In this document: in pieces, positions 12,011 through 22,487 of the stretch
Position numbering within the stretch: the first letter of the stretch is position 1
How the letters are laid out: every line of letters begins with the position of its first letter
Assembly (NCBI GenBank): GCA_001247695.2
Contig: LGRX02025930.1
Coordinates: 20,928-84,927, forward strand
DNA length: 64,000 bases
Reading direction: 5' to 3'
Origin: Cymbomonas tetramitiformis
Taxonomy: Eukaryota > Chlorophyta > Pyramimonadophyceae > Pyramimonadales > Pyramimonadaceae
Translations under genes and position numbers: made by a program
Notes under the pieces: generated by a model
What the model saw: only the letters and a program-made list of their open reading frames with translations
Told to the model about the DNA's origin: nothing
The model's database searches: none

Positions 12011-12530
12011 GTAGGGATGGGTATGCAAAAACCGGAAAAAATTGCTCAAAATGCACTAAATGTTGCACCCTCTTGGATACTTCCCAAAATTGCTCACGGG
12101 GAACTTAAGCTCGCCGAATAGTGCATATGGTGTCTAACAGAAGACATTGTCGCCGTCATTTTGAGCTAAAAAAAACTAGTTTCCGGTACGGATAGCTCCC
12201 GCAATAATTGAAAACGTTAACTCCTATGCTGTTATGGCATTTGGAATTGCTACAGCATGGTCGGCTACACCGTCACTTTGTAAGATACATATCAAGGCAT
12301 GCGTGTTCGTGCTTGCAACCAAGTTCTTCTTGGCATCATTAGCTACAATTTGAGCTATCGAATGCATTGACAGGGGGTGTCTAAGGGGTCTAAATATGCG
12401 TTTATTGGGGTGTAAATCGATAATTAATTTCCGTAGTTTACTACGGAGATTACAGCATAGGAGTTAAGGTGGCTTAAGCCACCCTAAATCGCTGTTAGGG
12501 TGGCTTAAGCCACCCGAAGGGTAATAGCCA
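12011..12530. repeat. Right terminal spacer and inverted repeat of the CACTA-like element
   Basis: There is no gene. An inverted pair, AACTCCTATGCTGT (about 12220) and ACAGCATAGGAGTT (about 12452), lies inside. Two GGTGGCTTAAGCCACC palindromes follow at about 12467 and 12498, and the element ends GGGTAATAGCCA at 12530. Confidence 0.7.
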
Positions 12531-12828
12531 CTAAGCCTAGGAAATTGCTAGGACCATTCTGGTCTGCTAAAATTAATGCTTTGCCAGCTAGTGGTGGGTG
12601 CTCCCACAATCCTCGCCTGTCTGCATGTGATGGAGAATGTAAAATAAGTCTGCCTGTCGGTTTAACTTCTAACTTCTGCGAACTGCAAAGGTCTCTTGCC
12701 TATAAATCGTTCGTCTTAATCTTGAAAAGCTGCCCGCAAGTGGTGAGAAATAAATAACACTCTTCTGTCCAAAACTACAGCAAGTGGTGGAGAATGCAAG
12801 AGGGAACACCGCCTGTCTGTTTAAAGAA

Positions 12829-13238
12829 CTAATAATAGTCATCATCAGAATCGAAGTTAGCATCTTCCCCATAGTAAGATTCTTCATCATAAAAACCAGC
12901 ACCACCAGTTTCGTCGGAATCGTGGGCTCCTGCCTCCCAGGCAGCCCACTCCTCTGCGGTGTAGACATGCTCGTCGCTCATTGCAGACTCATTTTCAAAA
13001 GAAACCGCGCCAACATTAAACTCGTTGTGCGGTAAAAACTCTTCCCCAAGTGGGGCCTCGAAACCTCCGCCATAAGAACCCTGCTGAAAACCTGTGTCCA
13101 GCTCGGAATCCCGTTCCAATCGATCGGACGAAAAATGGATATCCTAGTACACCATTCCTTATAAAATCGAGCAATAGCAACGCGCGGTGCCCATGACTCG
13201 CAGCCGCAAAAGACGTCTACCGTAAAGCCATGTCTCAA
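12829..13238 (-). pseudogene. Remnant of a gag-only LTR element (start and acidic tail)
   Basis: Reading minus, 13260-13165 matches the 5' leader and first codons of the intact-type element at 34.9-35.0 kb (including ATGGGCACCGCGCG), then diverges. The following open frame to 12829 encodes an acidic, Tyr-rich tail (YDEESYYGED, ending DDDYY) that resembles the Tyr-rich C-termini of the gag proteins elsewhere in the window. The middle of gag is missing. I infer an internally deleted copy whose 3' end continues across the CACTA insertion to about 881; the LTRs on the two sides do not clearly match, so this link is weak. Confidence 0.45.
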
Positions 13239-13324
13239 ATCCTAGTCGCACCCAAACGCGCAAGTGCGCATCACCTCTTCAAGCGGCTGCTTAGCCAATC
13301 ATGGCAAAGATAGCAAGTGAAATA

Positions 13325-13572
13325 AAAGCGTGGGTGGGGCCACGACCTACCGGAATATCCTAGTACACCAGATATCATATAGTCCCGTACTCAGTGTGGA
13401 TAAACTCTATAGATAAATAAACCCTAAGCTAGATATACCCGGAACGGTCTCGGACGGTTTCGGAGTCTACTAGCCTACCTGTGACACAGCGTGTGTCACC
13501 GCACGAACCTACAAATCAGTCAGCAGTCCAGTGTTGGTCCTAGATATCTGTCATAGGGGCCTGTACCGGTAC
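13325..13572 (-). repeat. Diverged LTR of the 34-kb / 49-kb gag-only family
   Basis: It begins CTACCGGAATATCCTAG and is colinear with the LTRs at 49265-49520 and 53021-53276 through AACGGTCTCG, CAGCGTGTGTCAC and GTCCAGTGTTGGTCCTAG. It then stops at GGCCTGTACCGGTACTGG, so it lacks the last 30 or so bases. Substitutions are frequent, indicating an old copy. Confidence 0.8.
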
Positions 13573-14155
13573 TGGTAAAATTTAGGAATATTTCTTAAAC
13601 CCTAAAACTGCCGGAAAATTGAATAAAATTACATTGAACTCGGGAAAATCTTAAACCCTAGATTCGGTAAAATTTTCAATTTTTTTAGGGCCTCCCATTG
13701 TAAAACTCCCCAACTCCCAAAACTCCCAAACTCCCCAAATGCATTTGGTACAGATTTCAGCGCGCGATAGCCTGCAGCGACCCCGCGAGTGTTCGGTAAC
13801 CGCCACTAACGACTCCGCGAATTCGCTCTGCAATTCACAGTATACGCCCGTTAAGTCCGCTCAACTCAAGGGTAAGAGCGCGCAGCTTCGGTTCTCGCTC
13901 TTTCTCTTCTCTTGGCATTCGGCATATGGCAGGACGCGTGAAGGTTGACCGTGTGAGCTGAATTCGAAGAACCTCTGCGTGAATCCAAGCTCCAAAACAC
14001 AGGCGCGATAAGTCCGATATGTAAAAATTCACGTTTGTATGTGCGTGTGTGAGCTGCGCAGTTGCGCATTCACTTTTTCCTGGTTCCCAACGCCTACGCA
14101 GTCGCGTGCGCGTCGTCAGCTTCCCCCTTTTCAGACTCTTCGTTATCCGGCACTC
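13573..14155. other. No gene seen
   Basis: AT-rich sequence near 13580-13740 (AACTCCCAAA repeats), then more balanced sequence. Open frames on both strands are short and show no family resemblance. Confidence 0.4.
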
Positions 14156-15530
14156 CACTGGGGCAAAAGGGCGGCCCATATAGGGACATGCCCCTATACG
14201 TGTCGGACACATATAGGGACATGTCCATATAATTATGTGTCCCCACTGTCCCTATATGTGACCCCACGGTCCCTATATGGGTCCCCACTGTCCCTATATG
14301 TGTCCCCACTGTCCCTATATGTGCCTCGATCGTTCCAAAATATGACTAGACTGTTCCACGTGCGAATATTGTCTACGTAGCATTAATTTTTACAGAGAGC
14401 GCATTAAAGTTGGTACTCATCCGCGACATGAAATGCGAAAGGCGGGAACCAAAATATAAAGGCGGCGCAATCTTCGACAGCTCGGTCTTCCCAAGGCATT
14501 TAGAAATATGCTTCGGCGGGCAACAAAAAATCAGGGAAAATGTACAAATTAATAATTAAAAAATAAAAATAAAAAACAGAGGGAATTTCGCGGGGATAGG
14601 GCGGGGGGCGGAGGGGAAGGGGGGGGGGGGGATTCTCCCACGCATCGCACAGGCCTAAGAATATTTGACCTGTGACTTGTTTGTCCGCAAACGCCTCGCA
14701 AAGGGAAGCAACACATGGGTCGTCCGCGTTGAAGGATCGAAGGAAATCGCAGAGCTCTGGTTTCGAAAAGTCGCGTATCCGGGATGCCTCAGCTTCACTT
14801 AAATATCGTGCTGCCATTCTTTTAGAAATCTCGATTCAAGCTGATACCGCGTGCGTTTCACATCATACAGCCCATTCTATGCAGATGGCCTGTTGTGCGC
14901 GCTCGATTGTAAAAAAATGCGTTCAGTGCTAGCAACCTGAGCTGGTTTGAAAATTCGATTTTTTTAAATTTTAGGCGATACTCGATTAAAAAATATGCTG
15001 AGAATGCCACGTGCATATATGCGATCTCCGCGACTAAGAAGATGCTGATCAGACATCCAGCTCATGCATATTCCGTCCGCGGCGTGCTTTGTATGCCGCG
15101 TTGTCCATATATGTGTCAAAGTGTCCCTATATGTGCCCCCAGTGTCCCTATATGGGTCAAAGTCAGGGCGTATTGCTTCTTTTTTTTCCTTACGGCCCGC
15201 AACCGGCAAATCCACTGGCCCGCTTTCGGCCAATACGGCCAATCTCCAAAATTGTCCGCCGCAGGCGCGAAATTTTAATTCTAAGTATGGTGATAATGCA
15301 AAAATTGCATAATTTTGCATAATTTTTGCTATTTTCATATTAAACGTCACGGCCCGCACCCATACATCCCATCGGCCCGCATTCGGCCCGGAGTGGTGAG
15401 CTACGGCCCCGGGCCGGCCCGCGGTAAGCGATAAACCCTGGTCAAAGTGTCCCTATATGTGTCAAAGTGTCCCTATATGTGTCCGACAGATATAGGGACA
15501 GGTCCATATATGGGCCCTTTTGCTCCACTG
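14156..15530. mobile_element. Non-autonomous TIR element with TATAGGGAC subterminal repeats (hAT-like ends)
   Basis: The ends are inverted repeats of about 65 bp at close to 90% identity: left CACTGGGGCAAAAGGGC, right (complement) CAGTGGAGCAAAAGGGC, both continuing to TGTCGGACACATATAGGGAC. Inside each end are tandem copies of a 20-bp unit containing GTCCCTATATG (about 14220-14320 on the left; about 15100-15170 and 15437-15480 on the right). The CAGTGG-GCAAAAGGG start is reminiscent of hAT ends, but I find no 8-bp target duplication. The interior has a short gene-like exon at 14640-14817 and a CGGCCC-rich tract at 15350-15420. Confidence 0.65.
14637..14817 (-). CDS. Gene fragment inside the TIR element, SAM-like segment (partial)
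   Basis: An open frame begins with ATG at 14817 (MAARYLSEAEASRIRDFSKP) and continues with FLRSFNADDPCVASL and VTGQIFLGL before running into a low-complexity proline/poly-G tract. The pattern of hydrophobic residues loosely resembles a SAM domain; this is weak. No downstream exon could be placed, so it is probably a captured 5' exon. Confidence 0.3.
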
Positions 15531-16350
15531 GGAATTTTCAGGTGCGACTCCAAAACCATGAGCAACTTTGAATTCCCTTCGCGTTGACAGCAGCGGTGAC
15601 AAGTCTCCGTGATCCCCGTTGGAGGAACCGTCCGGCCGTCCGGGGAACGCCGCGCAAGTCTGTTCTCGCGCGATACGCCCTGCGAGACCCACCACATGAA
15701 TTCACGTACATATTCACAACTAGAGCACGGCTGGCCGTGCCTTTCGTACAAGTGAATTGATGGGCAGTTCGCCGTACGCGCTTCCCTCCTTTGTCGCCAT
15801 GAGGTTTGGCCATTCATACCATGTGTGGCACCTTTTCGACACACCGCAGGCGCGGACGACTCATGCAGCCCTCTCTGAAACCCATACGCCAGAATTCAGG
15901 CTTGAATTTGCCACCAAAACTGCCTCTGCCCAACTTTTCGACACCATGAATTTACAAGCCAGCAGAGTCTCGGGTTTCAGTCCTCGCTCAGCTCAGCCCT
16001 GCTTGTGTATAGCCCCGTCCGAAGCATAATCTCTTTTACCCGCACTGTTTCGCTCGATTATCCTTTGCTAGACCTTCCATACTCGCCATATTTAAAATTT
16101 CACTTGCCTCTCTCTTCCAGCACACAGCTCCGCACCCTCAGCAACCTCAGCACAACGTCCACACGCCTCAGACGCAGTGACCAGAATCGCGACATGATTT
16201 CATTTGTACATACGTTTAATTAGTTAATGTTCAGGAATAGTCGTTAGCACTGCGGCCACAATCTACGTACGCGGTATCTGCGTTCATTCGAGGTTCGAGA
16301 CATGCATTTAGCACGGCGTGCACTATCTACTCCGTTGGCGCGTCTCCCGT
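15531..16350. other. No gene seen
   Basis: Mixed sequence with CTC/AGC-rich patches at 16120-16180. No frame shows a recognisable motif. The segment from 16351 on is the tail of the minus-strand methyltransferase-like pseudogene. Confidence 0.4.
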
Positions 16351-17180
16351 TTACGCGTTTTCCGCGGCGGCTACTCCTGCTGCGTCTTCTCCTTGCGCGT
16401 TTTCGGCGGCGTCTCCTCCCGGAAGTGCATCACTAACGGGTGACTCTGGCTGCTCAGAATTAGTGCGTGTTTCAGGAGCTTGTTCGTCAGCACCGTCGTC
16501 ACTCATCATTTCGTCAAGGTCCGCAGCCACGGCGGCGAGTTCTTTCGCATGTGCAGTTTTTTTTTTTTAGATTTCCCTCCTCTGTACGTGCTGCCTCTTC
16601 GAGCTTCGCAGTCTCGTCGAGTGGCAGACATTCTAGATCGCCGTCAGGCTCGTCGGCAATGTTCCCCAACCGCTGACTGGCTGCTTGCACCATGTCCAGG
16701 TCGGAGTCGAACGCGACAACGTTCAGGCCGCACCGGAGAGCTGCCGCCGTTGCCGTCGCAACCTCACAGTCACCCCGCATCCAAGATCCAGTTGGGTGCC
16801 GATTCGTTCTGTAACTGGGCGAAAGGTGCGGGTCCCGTCATGTGGCAGTTGATGAGCTCCATCAGCAGGTGCTGGGGCTTCTGGTGAGCGCATACCACTT
16901 TCCCATCCACTCGAGAAGGGTTGCTTGACGATAGAAAACCCCTCGAGGCAATTGGCCCTCGACCTCGCCTCTGTCTCCATGTCGAAGTCGGTCATCCATT
17001 GTTTGCGAGTGGATGTTACCCCGGACTCTACGTCCGCCATGTGGAACCCAATGACTCCCGCGCTTCCAGGATATTGTACCGGACGCTTTTGTTGGCACCC
17101 ACGTCATGGTTCTCCTTGCGCCACCATATGCGCTGGGCCCCACCGTTGCATTTGCTCTCCAGGATCTTCCGGAAGCCGGA
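16351..17180 (-). pseudogene. DNA-methyltransferase-like gene, C-terminal half, frameshifted
   Basis: Minus-strand reading gives, in order: an exon after a CAG acceptor at 17181 with RIWWRKENHDVGANKSVRYN; a segment KPQHLLMELINCHMTGPAPF; the motif-I-like ILDAG...GDCEVATATAA followed by GLNVVAFDSDLDMVQAASQR; and an acidic tail ending in a TAA at 16351. The WWRKENHDVG, then KP-LLMELI, then ILDxG / NVVAFDxD order is that of N6/N4-type adenine or cytosine-N4 methyltransferases with motif IV ahead of motif I, which I know from transposon-associated methylases of protists. The frame breaks at a G run (about 16785) and at an A11 run (about 16560), so it is dead or the base calls are wrong there. The catalytic motif IV exon is not seen here. 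Confidence 0.45.
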
Positions 17181-18169
17181 CTGTTGACCAAACCCACAAA
17201 ATAACAGTATTGCTCAGTCCGGCGAGGTGGTCAGTGCCGCAAAGGCATCGATTAACTTGATCAGGTCGGCATCGGATAACGCGTGCTCTGACTCCTCTGT
17301 ATCGAAGTCGTAAATGACGTCCAACAGCGCCCCCGCGTAATGCGACTTCGGGATATTCTCGAGTTTCGTCAAGTCGTCTTTGATGGCCATGTAGGCGGTT
17401 TGGGCCGTCTTCTCCTCGTACTCTACCTCATACTTTTGTTCGCCAGCATCCACGACGGGTGAGGAAAGTGCCACCTATTAGACCGCAAACCGCTTGTTAA
17501 TATTCAAATGCCCCAAAACTCCGGGGGAAATGATTCCGCAGGAATAGAAAAACGAGAATCGAGAATCAAATCCTTTATGTTTCGTTGGGAATTAGTGTTA
17601 CGTAACATTTTTAATTATTCATACAACTTTTTGAGAGAATCTTCAAAGGGAGACGACAGCCGCATACGCAATACTCGTACAGTACAAACGCTTCCAAATT
17701 TCCCATGCACGTCTCGCTTTCCCCATTCCCGGTCGTAGGCAGTCGCAAACGCTGAATGCAACAGTCAACCGTGCCGTTCGTAAGTTATTAAATATGGGAA
17801 TATAGGTTATCGCTTGCCCGCCGCAACTTTGTTGCGCTACTGCAGGCACACCCCCTTGTGATTTTAATCACATTACATGAAGTACAAAAATTTTCAACGG
17901 TCGTAAGGAATATAAATATATTCACAAGGCGAGTACCTTTTTTTAGCTCTTGAACGACCCCATCCGCAACCGCATCAGCTTCGTTTGCAGTCGCGACTGC
18001 AAGCTAAGTTGATGCGGTTCAAGATAGAGTCGACTAATTCACGGCAGCCGAGGGGTGTTCATGCGTTCTAGCGGAAGAAACTTGGCAGATATATTCGTAT
18101 TAATAATATGAGCTTCCGAGGATTGATAGCGTGGGGGGCAGCGAGGTTCCCGTGGACTTCCTAGGGGCC

Positions 18170-18840
18170 GACCCCCAGCGCCAAAATCCAAGTCCTAGGG
18201 GGGGGGCGCTCACCCCCCAAGGGTAGAATGCAAGTCCTAGGGGCGGGTTCTGAGCACAGCCCCTTGCCTCAGAATAACTCTAGTGTTCAACGAAAAAGTC
18301 GGGAACGATGTTCAAAAATTCGCGCCTGCGGCGCATAATAATATAACATGTGAGGCGATAGCGCGGGGCACTCCCACCCCCACCATCCTTGCGTGACTAG
18401 TCCGCGCCCGTGATGGTGGTATCGTGGGACACTCCCGCCCGCCCCACGCGCGCGATGGTGGTATCGTGGGACACTCCCGCCCGCCCCACGCGCGCGATGG
18501 TGGTCTCGTGGGGCACTCCTGCCCGCCCCGCGAGCGTGATGGGGGTATCGTAGGGCACTCCCGTCCCCCGCGAGCGTGATGGTGGTATCACAGGGCACGT
18601 ATCGTGGGGCACTCCCACCCGACCCGCGCGCGTTATGGTGGTATCGTGGGGCACTCCCGCTCGCCCCGCGCGCGTTATGGTGGTACCGTGGGGCACTCCC
18701 GCCCGCCCCGCAGTGTGCGCGAGTGCAAGTTCTAGGGGGGGGGTGCTGACCCCCCAACGGCAAAAAGCAACTCCTAGGGGGGGGGTGCTAACCCCCCAAA
18801 GGCAAAATGCAAGTTCTAGGGGGGGGTATTTCTAGAACTT
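18170..18840. repeat. Flanking ~50-bp repeats with CTAGGGGGGG runs
   Basis: Units of GCAAGTTCTAGGGGGGGG followed by GTGCTGACCCCCCAA occur twice before the minisatellite (about 18185-18250) and three times after it (about 18724-18840). The G and C runs can pair within each unit, giving repeated small hairpins. Confidence 0.75.
18396..18720. repeat. GC-rich ~60-bp minisatellite
   Basis: Seven or so imperfect units of GATGGTGGTATCGTGGG-(A/G)CACTCCCGCCCGCCCC separated by CGCGCG-type linkers. The long minus-strand frames through it are low-complexity products of the repeat, not a gene. Confidence 0.85.
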
Positions 18841-18879
18841 CTTCCCCCCCGCTATCAATCCTCGGAAGCTCTATAAATA

Positions 18880-19560
18880 TATCTTGGAAGTTGCAAGTCA
18901 TACCTTGAAGCATAAATCAAACAGTCGCATCTCGTTGACATGAGGCGTTTTGGGTTTGGGTTTTGATTTACCCTAACCCAAAACCGCCTTGCAGAATTTG
19001 AGTTGTCGCGCCTTCCAACTCACGAATCCTGGAAGATATATTCATAACAGTATTATGAATTTATTCTGGAAGTTGCAGGTCATACCTTGAAGCATACTTC
19101 AAACAGTCGCATCTTGACATGAGGCGTTTTTATGTTTGGGGTTTGATTTACCCAAATCCAAAACTGCTTTGCAGAATCGGAGCGTTGTCGTGCACTCCAA
19201 CTCACGAAACGTGGCAGATATATTCACAACAGTATTGTGAATATATCCTGGAAGTTGCCGGGCCTGCCGTCAAGTATGCTTCAAACAGTTGCATCTTGAC
19301 ATGAGGCGTTTTCGGTTTGGGTTGTGATTACCCAAACCCAAAACTGCCTTGCAGAATTGGAGCGTTGTCGTGCACTCCAACTCACGAAACGTGGCAGATA
19401 TATTCATAACAGTATTGTGAATAAATCCTGGAAGTTGCAGGGCCTGCCGTCAAGTATGCTTCAAACAGTCGCATCTTGACAAGAGGCGTTTTGGGTATGG
19501 ATTTATCCTCTTGTCAAGATGTGACCGTTTCGAGCGTACTTGACGGCATGCCCTGAAACT
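18880..19560 (+). repeat. ~182-bp satellite-like tandem repeat, four copies
   Basis: Units marked by CTTGGAAGTTGCAAG or CCTGGAAGTTGCAGG occur at about 18882, 19065, 19245 and 19425, each with CAGTCGCATCTTGACATGAG and a palindromic GTTTGGG/CCCAAAC pair. The last unit is closed by an inverted segment (CTTGTCAAGATGTG ... CTTCCAAGATATATTC), so the block ends in a hairpin. Confidence 0.85.
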
Positions 19561-21240
19561 TCCAAGATATATTCATATTATTGATACGAATATATCTGCC
19601 AAGTTTATTGCGCTAGAATGCATGAACACCCCTCGGCTGCCGTGAATTAGTCGATCCTATCTTGAACCGCGTCAACTTAGCGTGCAGTCGCGACTGCAAA
19701 CGAAGCTGATACGGTTGCGGATGGGGTCGATCAATAACTTAAAAATATATATTAGCCTTGTGAACACATGTATATTCCGTAGGAACGTTGAAAATTTTGT
19801 ACTTCACTTAAGATCACAAGGGGGCGTGCCTGCAGTAGCGCAACAAAGTTGGGGCGGGCAAGCGATAACTTGCATTCTTTTGCATACTTAATAACTAACA
19901 AACGGCAATGTTCGTTTCCACTCGACAGCGGTTCGTTCACACCCTTTAACAGCGCCCGGCCAGAGTTGACGAGTCCGTGACAGGCTACTTCGATTTACTT
20001 GTGGAAGTCGGATTCCGACTCCCACCATCACCAGTACAGAGTGTCACAACTCTTCGTGCACGGTATGTATTACGTACTGTCGTAATCACTATTCCCCAAA
20101 AATCTATGAACGATTTTATTCCCGAATCTCGTTTTTTTAATTCCCCCGGAAATCGCATGCCAAAACTCCGGTTGTTGTATCAATGCTGCATGCTGGAGCA
20201 ATAAAAATGCAACTACATGAGGAACCACGACTATTACAGCAAATAATGTTGGAAGAACGCACACCTTAAATCTGACGGGGACGTAGTTCATGGGCAGATT
20301 GCTGATGTCTCCCTCTCCGGCATTACACCGGGCAAGCCACGTGTTGCAGTCTTCGACGAATTGAACGATGGCCTTGGGAACCGTTTGCTGACTCCCCCCT
20401 CGCCCGGTTTTTTCGTTTTTCACCGCCTTGATGCATCGCTTGATGGCCTCCTGGCAAGCCCAAGTCTCGCCGTCTTTCCTCTCAAAGGCATCCCAATTCT
20501 CCACCCCATGAGATTGCGACACGATCCAGGCCTGAGCGTTGCGTTGGGACTTGAACTTCTTCATGATTTCTATCGCCTCCGCGATGGTGAGCTCGAGCAT
20601 AATGATTTTCTTCAGGACACCGTTCAAGTAATCAACCGCCACGTCCGAGTGAGACCCGAGCATCGACTGGAATATGGGCATTCTCAACTCCTTCTTCTCC
20701 AACTCCTTCACGATTGCGTGCCGCAAAGGCTGTGCCGGCTGGCCGACACTCAATGAGTGTGTTACCGGCGCTTCGAAGAACACGCTTAGACGTGGCCTTG
20801 GTACCAGACTTCTTCTTCTTGGGGTCGACACCTACATCCTTCAACGCCTCCTCCGCCCCAGACGCATCGGTAGACAAGTCGACGATCCCGCTGTCCGGAG
20901 CCTAGATCTTGCGTTTCTTACTCGACGTCTTGGTGGGGGTCTTCGTCATCCCCTTCAGCATGCACTCGCCATACGCCTGCATGATTCTAACCGTCAGATC
21001 CCAAGTATTCTGACGCATTGTAGCGACCGTCCAATGCTTGGCGTAGGAGATGTGATGCGTGTGAAGCACATCTGCCTTCATCTGGGTCTGCTGAGCCGGT
21101 GTCAAAAAGTTCCATACCGGGAACCACTTGTCATTTTTTCCCTGAAACCTGCCAGTCATCGCACATTGCTCCATTCCCCCATCGACAGCCTCTCGTAGAT
21201 CTTCTGCCGCGCCTCCGGTGTATTTGGAACACATCGCCAC

Positions 21241-22420
21241 GAAATGCCTAAAAAGCGGACACGAAGGGTTTGGGTTTTTATTTCCGATGAAAATGAACCA
21301 ATTATATCGTTGTCAAACTTCTCTCGACCTATTTCGATGTCGGGCAAACCGATGGTCAATTTTATTTTTGGCGATTCTCGATATTTAGGGCGCTACAAAT
21401 CCCTAACATAGACATATACTACTCATATTTATAGGGTATATGTTAATGGCACATACCTCGTTGCAATTATCCATATGTGACGCATGATACCATCCGTGTC
21501 CTTTAGTTTATATTAGCTTTGAGCTACCACGGCGCGCTGCATCTCTACGAAAGTTATCCTCACCATTTTTTTAAATGCATTATCACGCGATTAGGGTTGT
21601 CTTACCACCATTGTGCATATGTTGGACTCTGATGGTTACAAGTTCCGATCCCCGTCATCGTTCCACGCAAGCCGTGATCAATACGGGCGGGGAATGAACT
21701 TTTCATTTTAGTGCATGCTAGTGGTAGCAAGAGTCTTCAGATTTCTGACATATGGCATGGGGATAGCCACAAGGCGTTACAAACCTATCTATCAGCTTCC
21801 CCTTGGGTATCCGAACGATCAAGGTATGTAGAATCATACCTGGGAGATATTTCACCTAGTTAATACCAACCCACAACAAACGGGTCACCAAAACTAGATA
21901 ATGCTTTAAATGCCAGGTGTCTCTAATCTACATGTGGATCTTGTGCGCAAGATGTCAACGCGGACTGATGGGTTGCACTATCACAGGCATGCGTTTGCAT
22001 ATGATAGCGCTGCAGGTTCGCGAACGCGTGAAACCAATATTTTGATAGATAGAAAGAACATAATATGTTTGCTTTCAAAACACTTCACATGCAATATGAG
22101 ATGCAATATCAAAATGTACGTGCTGCGTAGATGCATACTCTAGTCTACATATTCAGCCCCAGCTCGTACCCTGCATTGCAGCAAAACCCTAAAACGAGTT
22201 CACTTGAATGTCGATATTCGAGAGTATGCTTAGAAAAAGCACAACCGAAGCTATTGCTATGTGCAAGAAATATCGGCCCTAAAAAGTTTCAAACGTTTGC
22301 AAGATTCTGTTATGACGGAATTGCCGAAAGAGCTTTCAGCTCTGAATGCTGGATGCTGCCAGGAGATGATGGATTCCAACGGAGCTGCATTCCGGCACCC
22401 CTACAGCTCCGTCGGATAGC
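21241..22420. other. No gene seen
   Basis: About 50% AT sequence with no consistent long coding frame. The phrase TTAGTTTATATTAGC and neighbours show no repeat family that I can place. Confidence 0.4.
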
Positions 22421-22487
22421 TTTCTCGAGTCGTGAGAAAAGTGAGCAAAGTAGTTATTGTTCACTTTGCTCAAGACTCGAGAAAGCG
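22421..22487. repeat. Foldback hairpin
   Basis: GCTTTCTCGAGTC (22421) pairs with GACTCGAGAAAGC (22475), and inside it GTGAGCAAAGT pairs with ACTTTGCTC. The loop is about 10 bases. It could be a MITE core or an attenuator-like structure; nothing decides. Confidence 0.65.

Larger units (their letters stand above)
1031..12530 (+). mobile_element. Complete CACTA (En/Spm)-like DNA transposon, 11.5 kb
   Basis: The termini are inverted: the left end begins TGCCTATTACCC and the right end reads GGGTAATAGCCA, 11 of 12 matching. Both continue into the palindrome core GGTGGCTTAAGCCACC. CTAA is repeated directly outside both ends (1027-1030 and 12531-12534). Inside are a TNP2-type transposase gene (plus, 6.2-10.9 kb), a second spliced gene (minus, 2.6-4.8 kb) and arrays of a short palindromic motif at each end, as expected for subterminal transposase-binding sites of CACTA elements. 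Oddities are that the termini do not start CACTA and that the apparent duplication is 4 bp, not the usual 3 bp. The transposase domains make the superfamily call firm; the exact ends are inference. Confidence 0.85.
17772..19907. mobile_element. Foldback element with ~340-bp inverted arms
   Basis: The left arm (about 17772-18115) and right arm (about 19570-19907) are inverted copies: TGCCGTTCGTAAGTTATTAA versus complement TGCCGTTTGTTAGTTATTAA, then TTATCGCTTGCCCGCC, then the GCAGTCGCGACTGCAA palindrome and GAGGGGTGTTCATGC in both. The interior is non-coding and made of three tandem repeat blocks annotated separately. I find no convincing target duplication. Confidence 0.75.
17214..21240 (-). 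pseudogene. Unidentified minus-strand multi-exon gene, interrupted
   Basis: Coding-like stretches are 21240-20905 (MAMCSKYTGG, ending SKKRKI and a stop), 20904-20640 (Lys-rich, VDPKKKKSGTKATSKRVLRS) in the same frame after that stop, about 20750-20272 in another frame (AWIVSQSHGVENWDAFERKD), and 17468-17214 after a possible acceptor (VALSSPVVDAGEQKYE to a TGA). The end at 20272 has a possible donor (AAG|GTGTGC) in phase with 17468. I do not recognise the product. If the last join is real, the 2.1 kb foldback element at 17772-19907 lies in its intron. The in-frame stop and the frame change argue for a decayed gene. Confidence 0.35.

Noticed and set aside
18287..18763. Gly/Ala/His-rich 158-codon protein on the minus strand
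   Set aside because: It coincides exactly with the GC minisatellite and is open in more than one frame.
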